Source of the DNA: Salsipaludibacter sp963812245
GTDB lineage: Bacteria > Actinomycetota > Nitriliruptoria > Nitriliruptorales > Nitriliruptoraceae
DNA length: 64,000 nucleotides
Direction of reading: 5' to 3'
Assembly: GCA_963812245.1 (NCBI GenBank)
Contig: CAWEUK010000002.1
Span: 2,108,001-2,172,000 of the forward strand
Shown here piece by piece: positions 1 to 8,898 of this stretch (positions are counted from its first letter, which is position 1; each line of letters opens with the position of its first letter). The position numbers and the translations under genes are program-made. The notes below the pieces were generated by a model. The model was given only the letters and a program-made list of their open reading frames with translations. It was not told the DNA's origin and ran no database searches.

Positions 1-2
1 CG

Positions 3-942
3 CCCGGCTGTGGCAAGACCATGATCGCCAAGGCCGTCGCACGGTCGCTGGCACAACGGGTGTCCGAGCGCACCGGCCGTCGCCGACGTGCACAGCCACT
101 TCCTCAACGTCAAGGGCCCGGAACTGCTCAACAAGTACGTGGGCGAGACCGAACGACAGTTGCGCATGATCTTCCAGCGCGCCCGTGACAAGGCCGCCAC
201 CGGCCAGCCGGTCATCGTCTTCTTCGACGAGATGGAGTCGCTGTTCCGCACCCGCGGGTCGGGTGTGTCGTCGGACATGGAGACCACGATCGTGCCGCAG
301 TTGCTGGCCGAGATCGACGGCGTCGAGGCGCTGACCGACGTCCTGATCATCGGCGCGTCCAATCGCGAGGACCTGATCGACCCGGCCATCCTGCGCCCGG
401 GCCGACTCGACGTCAAGATCAAGGTGTCGCGCCCCGATGCCACGGCTGCCCGCGAGATCTTCGGCATCTACCTCCATGCCAAGCTGCCCCTGGCCTGGGA
501 GGAACTGGCCCGCCACGACGGCGACGCCATGGCGACCGTGTCGGACATGGTCGAGGCGGTGGTCGACGAGATGTACTCCGACGACCCACGCAACCGCTTC
601 CTGGAGGTCACCTACGCCAGCGGCGACAAGGACGAGTTGTACTTCCGCGACTTCAACTCCGGGGCCATGATCTCCAACATCGTCGACCGCGCCAAGAAGT
701 CCGCCATCAAGCGGTTCCTGGACACCGGCGACAAGGGTCTGGCCACCGACGACCTGCTGGTGGCGATCCGCGACGAGTTCCGCGAGAACGAGGACCTGCC
801 CAACACGACGAATCCGGACGACTGGGCGCGCATCTCCGCCATCAAGGGCGAGCGCATCGTCTACGTCCGCACCCTGACCGGCGAGGACGCCCCGGGCACC
901 GGCAAGCGGATCGAGACGATGTCGCCCGGCCAGTACCTGTGA
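3..942 (+). CDS. mpa: Proteasome-associated ATPase Mpa/ARC (5' end outside window, one frameshift)
   Basis: Hexameric AAA+ ATPase that recognises pupylated proteins, unfolds them and feeds them into the 20S proteasome in the cytoplasm. The visible part starts at the Walker A loop (PGCGKT, base 3) and includes the Walker B segment VIVFFDEME, the sensor region IIGASNRED and the conserved NTTNPDDWARIS stretch. The C-terminus SPGQYL matches the GQYL-type tail that docks in the proteasome alpha ring and opens the gate. The N-terminal coiled coil and OB domains lie upstream of the window. The frame changes by +1 near base 84: reading TGRR then DVHSHFLN fits if one C is extra. The stop overlaps the dop start (GTGA). 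Family assignment is very secure. Confidence 0.93.
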
Positions 943-2451
943 CATCGCCGTCGTCGCCGGCGCGACCCGCCGGGCCGGCCACGGATCGCGTCATGGGCAT
1001 CGAGACCGAGTTCGGCATCGCCGTCGTGGGGTCCGACGCCGAGGTCAACCCCGTGGTGGCGTCATCGTTGGTCGTGGGCGCACGTCGCACCGGCAACGAC
1101 ATCGTGTGGGACTACAGCGACGAACAACCCCTGCGCGATGCGCGCGAGGAGGTGGACGCCCACGAACCGCCGCTGGTCGACGACATGGGCCTGGCCAACA
1201 CCGTGCTCGACAACGGCGCACGCTTCTACGTCGACCACGCCCATCCCGAGTACGCGACCCCCGAGGTCACCACCGCCCGCGACGCGGTCGTGCACGACCG
1301 CGCCGGCCAGGTCATCGTGCAGGAGGCCGCCGATCGTGCCACGGCGCGACTGCCGGCAGGTGGCCGCATCCTCATCCACAAGAACAACACCGATGGCAAG
1401 GGTGCCGCCTACGGCGCCCACGAGAACCACCTGGTCAGTCGGGCAGTGCCATTCGGGGCGATCGTCGAGCACCTGACCCCGCTGTTCGTGTCGCGCAGCC
1501 TGTACGCCGGGATCGGGCGCATCGGCGGTGAGCACGGTCATCGCGGGGTTCCAACTGTCCCAACGCGCCGACTTCTTCGAGATGCCGGTCGGCCTGGAGA
1601 CCACGCTGCGGCGTCCGATCATCAACACCCGCGACGAGCCCCACGCCGATCCCGGGACCTACCGACGACTCCACGTCATCACCGGTGACGCGACCATGTC
1701 GGACGTGGCGACGATGCTGCGGGTCGGGGTGACCGACCTGGTGCTCGGGATGCTCGAGGACGGGGCCGCGCCGCCACCCGTGGCCCTGGCCGATCCCGTC
1801 CAGGCCTTCCACAGCGCCAGCCACGACCTGACCGCCCGGGTCGGGACTGGCGACGCGCGACGGCGGGCATGTCAGCCCACTCGACATCCAACGCGGCCTA
1901 CGCCGAGGCCGTGGCTGCCTGGCTGGACCGCATCGGTGCGAGCCCCGCACAGGCCGAGGTGCTTGGACCTGTGGCTGGAGGTGCTCACCATCGCCGAGCA
2001 GCGACCCGCGGGACCTCGACGGCATCGTCGACTGGGCCACGAAACTGGCGCTGATGGAGCGCTATCGCGAACGTGACGGACTGGACTGGGACCATCCTCG
2101 CCTCGCGCTCGTGGACCTGCAGTACCACGACCTGCGGCCCGACCGCGGGCTGCACCTCAAGCTCGAGGCGGCCGGGCGCATCCGTCGCCTGGTGACGCGA
2201 CGAGGACGTCGCGGCAGCCATGGCGCTGCCGCCCCACGACACGCGTGCATGGTTTCGCGGTCGCATGCTGGCCCGCTTCCGACCGGACATCGTGGCCGTG
2301 GGCTGGGACGCCATGATCGTGGACGACGGCGGGCCGACCTACCAACGGATCCCCATGATGGATCCACTGCGCGGCACGCGCGACAAGGTCGACGGCCTGC
2401 TGGCCGGGGCCGACCTCGCTGGCCGACGTCGTGGTGGCGCTGCGACGCTGA
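939..2451 (+). pseudogene. dop: Deamidase/depupylase of Pup, interrupted by seven frameshifts
   Basis: Dop converts the C-terminal Gln of Pup to Glu and removes Pup from substrates; it is a glutamine-synthetase-fold relative of PafA. Diagnostic segments are all present but in changing frames: GIETEFGI at the start, NTVLDNGARFYVDHAHPEY, ILIHKNNTDGKGAAYGAHEN, FQLSQRADFF, RPIINTRDEPHAD, LVDLQYHDLRPDRGLH, DTRAWFRGRMLARF and a final VVVALRR before TGA at 2449. Frame changes fall near 1545-1548, 1857, 1894, 1963, 2002, 2198 and 2419. Every one is +1. Removing seven bases leaves 501 codons, the usual Dop length, so seven single-base insertions explain it better than deletions. GTG start overlaps the mpa stop. 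Either a recent pseudogene or a badly resolved stretch of sequence. Confidence 0.88.
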
Positions 2452-2625
2452 TGCACGCGGCCCGCTGCCATCGAGGTGCGGCACTGTCGCCCCGACCGAT
2501 TACGATTGCACGCACCACCCGCGCGGGACGGCGACCACCGTGCGTCACCATGACGCACAGCGGCCACGACCCGGTTCGCCCGGGGCGCGCGACCCGATGC
2601 CCGGGTCCGACACGAGGGACATGAC

Positions 2626-2820
2626 ATGGCCACCGACCAGCACAAGCAGCGTCCGCAGGAGGCCGACGACGTCACCGATGCAGACACCGCGACGCCTGAC
2701 GAGGTCAGCGAGCGGGTCGCCCGCGACGACATCGATGCCCTGCTCGACGAGATCGACGAGGTGCTCGAGGAGAATCCCGAGGACTTCGTCCGCAACTACG
2801 TCCAGAAGGGTGGTCAGTGA
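2626..2820 (+). CDS. pup: Prokaryotic ubiquitin-like protein Pup
   Basis: 64-residue tag that is ligated to lysines of proteins destined for the proteasome. It has the typical polar, mostly disordered N-terminal half, the helical segment DDIDALLDEIDEVLEENPEDFVR in the Mpa-binding region (about residues 35-57) and the ending VQKGGQ. The C-terminal Gln means Dop must deamidate it before PafA can conjugate it. ATG at 2626 is preceded by GAGGGAC at a good distance; an ATG five bases earlier is out of frame. The stop overlaps the prcB GTG. Confidence 0.96.
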   Translation: MATDQHKQRPQEADDVTDADTATPDEVSERVARDDIDALLDEIDEVLEENPEDFVRNYVQKGGQ

Positions 2821-3617
2821 GTCCCGAGTCGCTCGATGACCTGATGCCGTCACCGTTCACCCGGAGCGGGTCCTCCTTCGCCAGCCTGTTGCCCACGCCC
2901 GTGGGCGGCCCGTCGCTGGGGGCGGGGTTGCGTGACCAGCTGGTGGACGGCACCACGGTGCTGGCACTGCGGTGGGCCCAGGGCGTGGTGATCGCGGGTG
3001 ACCGTCGTGCGACGGCCGGCAACATGATCTCGCGCACCGACATGCGCAAGGTGTTTCCGGCCGATCGCCTGTCGGCGGTGGCCATCTCGGGTGCGGCCGG
3101 ACCCGCCATGGAGATGGCGCGACTGTTCGCCACGGAACTGGAGCACTACGAAAAGGTCGAGGGCGAGGTCCTGAGCCTCGAGGGCAAGTCCAACCGGCTG
3201 GCCGGCATGGTGCGTTCCAACCTGCCCCTGGCACTGCAGGGGATGGTGGTGGTGCCGCTGTTCGCGGGTGTGGATCCGGGCGGGGCGACCAGTGGCATCT
3301 ACGAGTACGACCCGATCGGGGGTCGCTACCGATCGCGCGACCATGCCGCGTCGGGGTCAGGTGCGCTCGTCGCCCGCCAGACCCTGCGTCACCACTTCGA
3401 TGGCGATCACGATGCCCGGACGGCGGCGCTGACCGCGGTCCAGGCGCTCTTCGACGCCGCCGAGCAGGACAGCGCCACGGGCGGGCCGGACCTGGTCCGC
3501 CGCATCTACCCCATCGTGGCCGTGATCGACGGCGACGGCTACCGCGAACTCGACCAGGATGACGTGGTCGGGCTGGTCGACGAGGTGGTGGCGATGCGCC
3601 GCGAACGCGCGGGGTGA
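2817..3617 (+). CDS. prcB: 20S proteasome beta subunit
   Basis: Catalytic subunit of the 20S core particle, an N-terminal-threonine hydrolase that is processed autocatalytically. 266 residues. The propeptide is about 45 residues and ends in VDG; Thr46 of TTVLALRW becomes the nucleophile, followed by GVVIAGDRRATAGNMI. The C-terminal half has DSATGGPDLVRRIYP, typical of actinobacterial PrcB. GTG start overlaps the pup stop (GTGA), so the two are translationally coupled. prcA follows 69 bp later. Confidence 0.96.
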   Translation: MSPESLDDLMPSPFTRSGSSFASLLPTPVGGPSLGAGLRDQLVDGTTVLALRWAQGVVIAGDRRATAGNMISRTDMRKVFPADRLSAVAISGAAGPAMEMARLFATELEHYEKVEGEVLSLEGKSNRLAGMVRSNLPLALQGMVVVPLFAGVDPGGATSGIYEYDPIGGRYRSRDHAASGSGALVARQTLRHHFDGDHDARTAALTAVQALFDAAEQDSATGGPDLVRRIYPIVAVIDGDGYRELDQDDVVGLVDEVVAMRRERAG

Positions 3618-3686
3618 TCCCGCCCCACCTGCGTCGCTGATCCGACCACGGCGTCCGCTGCACACTCCGACCACGAAAGCACGGCA

Positions 3687-4376
3687 ATGCCCTCACCATC
3701 GCCCCTCTACGTGTCGCCTGAGCAGGTCATGCGCGACCGGGCCGACTACGCCCGCAAGGGCATCGCCCGTGGTCGCGCCGTCGCCGCGGTGACCTGGGAG
3801 CACGGCGTCGTGTTCATCGGGGAGAACCCGTCGCGGCTGCTGTCCAAGACCTCCGAGATCTACGACCGCATCGCCTTCGCCGCCGTCGGCAAGTACAACG
3901 AGTTCGAGTCGCTGCGCGTGGCCGGGATCCGGCTGGCCGACGTCAAGGGCTACCAGTACGCGCGCGACGACGTGACGGCCAAGTCGCTGGCCACGGCCTA
4001 CTCCCAGTCGCTTGGCACCATGTTCATGGGCGAGGCCAAGCCCTACGAGGTCGAACTGCTGATCGCCCAGGTCGACGGGCCATCCACGCCCGTGGAGCTG
4101 TTCCACATCCTCTACGACGGCTCCATCGTCGACGAGCGCGAGGTCGTGGCCATCGGTGGCGACGCCGCCGCCGTCAAGGCCCGCCTGCGCGAGGGATTCG
4201 AACCCGGCATGGACCTGGCCGCCGCCGTGACGCTGGGCCGTGACGCGTTGGTCGGCAGCGACGACCGCGAACTGGCCGCCGCAGACCTGGAGGTGTCGGG
4301 TCTGGATCGCACACGCGGTCGGCGACTGTTCTTCCGGTTGGAACCCGACGACATCGCTGCTGCACTGGGCGACTGA
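3687..4376 (+). CDS. prcA: 20S proteasome alpha subunit
   Basis: Structural outer-ring subunit of the 20S core; its N-termini gate the pore and the pockets between subunits bind the Mpa tail. 229 residues, start MPSPSPLYVSPEQVMRDRAD, then YARKGIARGRAVAAVTWEHG and FIGENPSRLLSKTSEIYDRI, all typical of actinobacterial PrcA. It lacks the N-terminal catalytic Thr, as expected. Third gene in the pup-prcB-prcA run; pafA follows after 93 bp. Confidence 0.96.
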   Translation: MPSPSPLYVSPEQVMRDRADYARKGIARGRAVAAVTWEHGVVFIGENPSRLLSKTSEIYDRIAFAAVGKYNEFESLRVAGIRLADVKGYQYARDDVTAKSLATAYSQSLGTMFMGEAKPYEVELLIAQVDGPSTPVELFHILYDGSIVDEREVVAIGGDAAAVKARLREGFEPGMDLAAAVTLGRDALVGSDDRELAAADLEVSGLDRTRGRRLFFRLEPDDIAAALGD

Positions 4377-4469
4377 GCAGGCAGGTTCGCCTCCCCGGCG
4401 GAGCGTCCTGGTGACGCGACGACGCCCGGCGACCCCCATGCACGACGACGACCGACGAAACGAGCAGGT

Positions 4470-5829
4470 GTGCGGCGCCGCATCTTCGGCATCGAGAACG
4501 AGTACGGGGTCACCTACACCGACGGTGGCCAGCGCCGCCTGACGCCCGACGAGGTCGCGCGCTACCTGTTTCGTCGAGTGGTGTCCTGGGGGCGATCGTC
4601 CAACGTCTTCCTCGAGAACGGCGCCCGGCTCTACCTCGATGTCGGGTCCCACCCCGAATACGCCACGCCAGAGTGCGACAGTCCGCTGCAGGCCGTGCGC
4701 TACGACAAGGCGGGGGAGCGGTTGCTGTTCGACCTGGCCACCGAGGCCGGGGCGCAGTTGCTCACCGACGGCATCCGGGGACGTGTGTCGGTGTTCAAGA
4801 ACAACACCGACTCCGCCGGCAACTCCTACGGCTGCCACGAGAACTACCTCGTTGCCCGCGAGGGTGACTTCACCGGCCTGACCGATGGCCTCATCCCCTT
4901 CCTGGTCAGCCGCCAGGTGTTCTCGGGCGCCGGCAAGGTCCTGACCACCCCACGCGGGACGGTGTTCTGCCTGTCCCAGCGAGCCGACCACATCTGGGAG
5001 GGTGTCTCGTCGGCCACGACGCGGTCGCGGCCGATCATCAACACCCGCGACGAGCCCCACGCCGACGCCGAGGCCTACCGACGCCTCCACGTCATCGTGG
5101 GCGACTCGAACATGAACGAGTTCACCTCCTGGCTCAAGATCGCCACCACGGACCTGGTGCTGCGGATGCTCGAGGAGGCACCGGTCACGCGCGACCTGAC
5201 GCTCGAGAACGCCATCCGGGCCATTCGTGACATCAGCCACGACATCACCGGCACCCGCCGGGTGCCGCTGGCCAACGGCCGCGAGATGTCGGCGCTGGAC
5301 CTGCAGGAGGCCTACCTGGAGCAGGTCGACCGTTTCATCCGGGTGCGGCACGACACCACCGACGAGGACCGCGACGTGGTCAGCAAGTGGGCGTGGGTGC
5401 TCGACAACCTGCGCCACCGTCCACAGCAGTTGAAGGCCCACCTCGACTGGGTGGCAAAGCACGAACTGGTCGAGCACTGGCGCGCCCGCCACGACGCCGC
5501 CCTGTCCGACCCGCGCGTGGCCATGCTCGACCTGGCCTACCACGACCTCGATCCCGACCGCGGGCTGTTCCACGTGCTCCAACGTCGGGGTGACACCGTG
5601 CGCCTGCTCACCGACGAGGAGATCGCCATCGCGGTCGACGAGCCGCCAGCGACGACACAGGGCGGCCCTGCGGGGTCGCTTCATCGGTGCGGCCAAGGCT
5701 GCCGGGCGCGACTTCACGGTCGACTGGGTCCACCTCAAGCTCAACGACCAGGCCCAGCGCACCGTGCTGTGCAAGGATCCGTTGTCGGCCACCGACGAGC
5801 GCGTCGAGCGGATGATCGCCTCGCTGTGA
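4470..5829 (+). CDS. pafA: Pup-protein ligase PafA (one frameshift)
   Basis: ATP-dependent ligase joining the C-terminal Glu of Pup to substrate lysines. Start GTG gives MRRRIFGIENEYGVTYT with the conserved nucleotide/metal Glu region; further conserved blocks are RYLFRRVVSWGRSSNVFLEN, LYLDVGSHPEYATPECDS, VFKNNTDSAGNSYGCHEN, EGVSSATTRSRPIINTRDEP, LDLAYHDLDPDRGLF and, after the frame change, FTVDWVHLKLNDQAQRTVLC. The +1 shift is at about 5658 (A-T-T then R-A-A-L-R-G). With one base removed the protein is 452 residues, the same length as the mycobacterial enzyme. No internal stop precedes the shift. Confidence 0.93.
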
Positions 5830-5934
5830 CCCGACGGCGTGCTGGGGCAGTGGCGCGGATCCAGGCGTCGTGATCGCTACTGTCGAGGTGATGCCACCGT
5901 GCCGTCAGTGCCCGTGCCACAGGAGCCAGGACTC

Positions 5935-6892
5935 GTGCGACCACAGGAACGGTCTCCAGAGGAACGCCTGATCAACCTGATGGTCAGCCTTTCCACCTCG
6001 CGCGCGCCTCGCACCTTCGCACAGCTGCGCCGCGACACCGTCGCCTACGTCCAGCCCGATGACGAGAGCGCCCGGCGGATGTTCGAGCGCGACAAGGACG
6101 CCCTGCGACGCATGGGTGTCCCGATCGAGACCGTCGACACCGGCGGGGTCCCCGGATACCAGATCAATCGCGACGACTGGGTGGCCCACGACATCCACCT
6201 CGACCGTGACGAGGTCGCCGCACTGGCGGTGGGCATCGCGCTTGGCGGGGGGCCAACGCGAACGATTGGCGCTGTCCCGACTGACGGCCCGGGCACCCGA
6301 CCCCGACCCGGACACGTCGGTGCCGTCGATGCGACTCGAGGTGGTGGATGACGGACTCGACCCGGTGGCCGAGGCCGTCGCCACCGGCGCCACGGTCCGG
6401 TTCGGCTACCGGCGCGCCGACGGTGACCACATGGTGCGCACCGTGGATGCGTGGGGCCTGGTCCTGCGCAACGGTGCCGCCTACCTCATCGGGTGGGACC
6501 ATGACCGCGGAGCCCGTCGCACCTTCCGGCTGTCGCGCGTGACCAGTCGGGTGACCACGACCACGGTGGACGACCGGGTGCCGGTCCCACCCGACTTCGA
6601 CGCGGCCAGCGTGCTCGACGAGGTCCATGGTGACGGCACCGACGTCGAGGTGTTCGTGCGTGCTGCCGCCGTGACCGAACTCGAGCAGCGGGGCGGCCAC
6701 ATGCTCGACCAGGACGCCGGCGACGACGGCTGGCGCCGGGGCATCGTGCCCGGGGCCGACGCGACGCGGCTGCGATCGTGGTTGCTGGCCGCCGCCGACC
6801 GCGTCGTGGTGGCATCGCCATCGTGGCTGCGTGACGAGGTGACGACCGCGCTGCAGGCGCTGGCCGGCACCACGACAGGAGGTGGACGATGA
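5935..6892 (+). CDS. pafB: WYL-domain transcriptional regulator PafB (one frameshift)
   Basis: With PafC forms a DNA-damage-responsive activator, linked to the pup locus by position but not needed for pupylation in mycobacteria. The N-terminal winged helix includes ERLINLMVSLSTSRAPRTFAQLRR; the WYL domain contains AAYLIGWDHDRGARRTFRLSRV. I chose GTG 5935 because AGGAGCCAGG lies just upstream and family members start close to this point; in-frame starts at 5839 and 5899 are possible. A +1 frame change falls in the run of six G at 6247-6252 (ALAVGIALGG then GQRERLALSRL). The stop overlaps the pafC start (ATGA). Confidence 0.88.
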
Positions 6893-7833
6893 CGGCCGTG
6901 GATGCCGCTCGCCGGGCCCTCGCGCTGGTGCCGTGGCTGCTCGAGCGACCCGGCGCGACGCTGGCGGAGGCCGCCGAGGTGGCCGGCAGCACCCCGGACG
7001 TGGTGCGCCGTGACCTCGAGATGCTGTGCTACTGCGGTGGCCCGGGCCTGGGCGGTGGGTCCATGTTCGACATCGACATCGTCGGTGACAGCATCACCGT
7101 CCACATGGCCCCGGGCCTGGACGAACCGCTGCGCCTGAACGCCGCCGAGGCCACCCGACTGGTCCTGACCCTGGCGGCGGTGGTGGACGTGCTCGGTGAC
7201 CAGTTGCCGGCCCTGGCCTCGGCCGTCACCAAGATCAGGGAGGCCGCAGGCCTCGACGAGGGCGTGGTCGCCGCCACCGTCGACGCCGACCACCGGTTGG
7301 CCGACCTGCAGACCGCCATCGACGACAACCGCACCGTGCAGCTGGTCTACCGCGGCCGCCACGACGAGTTGGCCCGCAATCGCACCATCGACCCGTGGCG
7401 ACTCGAGTTCACGCCGGACGGGTGGTACCTGCACGGGCACGACCACGATCGCGATGCCCATCGCGTCTTCCTGGTCGATCGCATCCAGCAGGTCGGGGTG
7501 CGCAGCGCCAGGGCCACCACGACTGCCCCCGACCACCTGTCGTCCCCGCAGTGGACCCCCACCGCCGACGCGGTCGAGGTGCACCTGCGACTGACCGGTG
7601 GCGCCCGCGTGCTGGGTGACCGGGTGGTCCTGGTGGCCGACGACGATGCCGACGGCGTCCGCGACGTCAGGTTCGAGACCGACTCGTTGGGGTGGGCGGC
7701 CGAACTGATCGCCGCAGCCGGGGGCGGGGTCGAGATCGTGTCCCCACCGGCATTGGCCACCCTGGTGGCCACCCACGGGGCACGGGGCCTGGCGGCCCTG
7801 GCGGATTGTCCCGTCCCGACCGACCAGGACTGA
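6889..7833 (+). CDS. pafC: WYL-domain transcriptional regulator PafC
   Basis: Second half of the PafBC regulator. 314 residues: N-terminal helix-turn-helix-like region (LLERPGATLAEAAEVAGS, then VVRRDLEMLCYCG), a middle segment, and a WYL domain with NRTIDPWRLEFTPDGWYLHG followed by HRVFLVDRIQQV. Translationally coupled to pafB through ATGA. Intact. Followed within 65 bp by tatA, the order also known from mycobacteria. Confidence 0.9.
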   Translation: MTAVDAARRALALVPWLLERPGATLAEAAEVAGSTPDVVRRDLEMLCYCGGPGLGGGSMFDIDIVGDSITVHMAPGLDEPLRLNAAEATRLVLTLAAVVDVLGDQLPALASAVTKIREAAGLDEGVVAATVDADHRLADLQTAIDDNRTVQLVYRGRHDELARNRTIDPWRLEFTPDGWYLHGHDHDRDAHRVFLVDRIQQVGVRSARATTTAPDHLSSPQWTPTADAVEVHLRLTGGARVLGDRVVLVADDDADGVRDVRFETDSLGWAAELIAAAGGGVEIVSPPALATLVATHGARGLAALADCPVPTDQD

Positions 7834-7864
7834 ACGCGATCGCGGGGTTCGACCCGTTCGGGGC

Positions 7865-7870
7865 TATACT
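7865..7870 (+). promoter_or_regulatory. Possible -10 element (TATACT) upstream of tatA
   Basis: TATACT in otherwise very GC-rich DNA, 27 bp before the tatA start proposed here. No convincing -35 box at 16-18 bp spacing. If it is a real -10 box, transcription starts near 7877 and the in-frame TTG at 7870 cannot be the tatA start. Confidence 0.35.
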
Positions 7871-7896
7871 TGCCTCACCGAGGAACAGGACGTGGC

Positions 7897-8118
7897 ATCG
7901 GATCCATTGGCCCCCCCGAACTGATCATCATCCTCGTCATCGTGCTTGTCCTGTTCGGGGCTCGCAAGTTGCCGGAGTTGTCACGCTCCATCGGCGAGTC
8001 CATCAAGGAATTCCGCAAGGCCTCCGATGAGATGGACACCAAGTCGCTGGAATCGGGTTCCGCCGAGGACCCCCAGTCACGCGCCACGGTGACCCCGCCG
8101 GCATCTCGAGAGGACTGA
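7897..8118 (+). CDS. tatA: Sec-independent translocase component TatA, probable ATC start
   Basis: Pore-forming subunit of the twin-arginine translocase that exports folded proteins. It reads (I/M)GSIGPPELIIILVIVLVLFG, a transmembrane helix, then ARKLPELSRSIGESIKEFRKA, the amphipathic helix, and an acidic tail. The family starts exactly at M-G-S-I-G-P; here that codon is ATC (7897), with AGGAC ending about six bases upstream. The only canonical in-frame start is TTG at 7870, which would add nine odd residues and overlaps the TATACT box. About 73 residues. The start is uncertain, the identity is not. Confidence 0.88.
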   Translation: MGSIGPPELIIILVIVLVLFGARKLPELSRSIGESIKEFRKASDEMDTKSLESGSAEDPQSRATVTPPASRED

Positions 8119-8121
8119 CCC

Positions 8122-8898
8122 ATCGCTGCATCGGCAGACGTCGAGCAGCCCCTGGTCGACCACCTCCGTGAACTGCGCGACCGCCTGATCAAGGCGGTCG
8201 TTGCCTTGTTCGTGGCCACGATCGTCGGCTGGATCCTGTTCGACCCGGTGATGTCGGTCATCATGGCGCCGGCGTGCAATCTGCCCGACGTGGTCCAGGT
8301 CGGCCAGACCGATGGCACCTGCCGCCTGCTGGCACTGCGACCGCTGGAGCCATTCTCGGTCCGCATCCGGGTGTCGCTGTTGACCGGGCTGTTCGTCGCC
8401 GGGCCGATCCTGTTCTACCAGTTGTGGCAGTTCATCACGCCCGGCCTGACCCAGCGGGAACGGCGCATGACCCTCCCGTTCATCGTGCTGTCCCAGTTGA
8501 TGTTCGCGTTCGGCATCGTGTTCGCCTACGTCATCATCCCGCAGGGCCTCAACATCCTGCTGAGCATGGGTGGCGACAACTTCGCGGTTGCCCTGTCGGG
8601 GACCGAGTACCTGTCGTTCTTCCTGCGCACCTCGATCGCGTTCGGGCTGGTGTTCGAGATCCCGCTGGTGCTGGTGTTCCTGTCGCTGCTGGGCATCGTG
8701 ACGTCGGCTGCGCTGCGCCGAGCTCGCCCCTACGCAATCGTCGCCAACGTGGCGCTGGCAGCCGTGGTCACCCCGACCACCGATCCGGTCACGCTGCTGT
8801 TCATGGCCGTGCCGATGGTCGTGTTCTACGAACTCGCGATCATGTTCGCATGGCTGATCGAACGCTCGCGACGTCGTCGCAGACAGGAACGGACGTGA
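8122..8898 (+). CDS. tatC: Twin-arginine translocase subunit TatC, probable ATC start
   Basis: Multi-spanning receptor for twin-arginine signal peptides. Conserved N-terminal block LVDHLRELRDRLIKAVVAL, then FYQLWQFITPGLTQRERR, the extracytoplasmic region before GTEYLSFFLRTSIAFGLVFE with the essential Glu, and the final VTPTTDPVTLLFMAVPM. The open frame begins right after the tatA stop and contains no ATG, GTG or TTG before 8206, which is already inside the first membrane helix. ATC at 8122, preceded by GAGAGGA at 8 bases, gives IAASADVEQPLVDHLREL and is the best placed start. About 258 residues. The stop overlaps the helicase GTG. Confidence 0.88.
   Translation: MAASADVEQPLVDHLRELRDRLIKAVVALFVATIVGWILFDPVMSVIMAPACNLPDVVQVGQTDGTCRLLALRPLEPFSVRIRVSLLTGLFVAGPILFYQLWQFITPGLTQRERRMTLPFIVLSQLMFAFGIVFAYVIIPQGLNILLSMGGDNFAVALSGTEYLSFFLRTSIAFGLVFEIPLVLVFLSLLGIVTSAALRRARPYAIVANVALAAVVTPTTDPVTLLFMAVPMVVFYELAIMFAWLIERSRRRRRQERT

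Noticed and set aside
939..2451. Programmed +1 ribosomal frameshifting as explanation for the frame breaks
   Set aside because: No shared slippery codon, no in-frame stop or internal ribosome-site-like stimulator, and seven events in one gene would give almost no product. Kept only as an outside possibility in the findings.
3693..5792. Very long open frame on the minus strand opposite prcA and pafA (about 700 codons)
   Set aside because: Antisense shadow of two highly conserved genes in GC-rich DNA; composition is His/Val/Gly-rich with no domain. The same holds for long minus-strand frames at 11779-13992 and 32625-35555.
7892..7923. GTG at 7892 as tatA start (good ribosome-site distance)
   Set aside because: It is in another frame and reaches a stop after ten codons (MASDPLAPPN); it would need two bases removed to join tatA.
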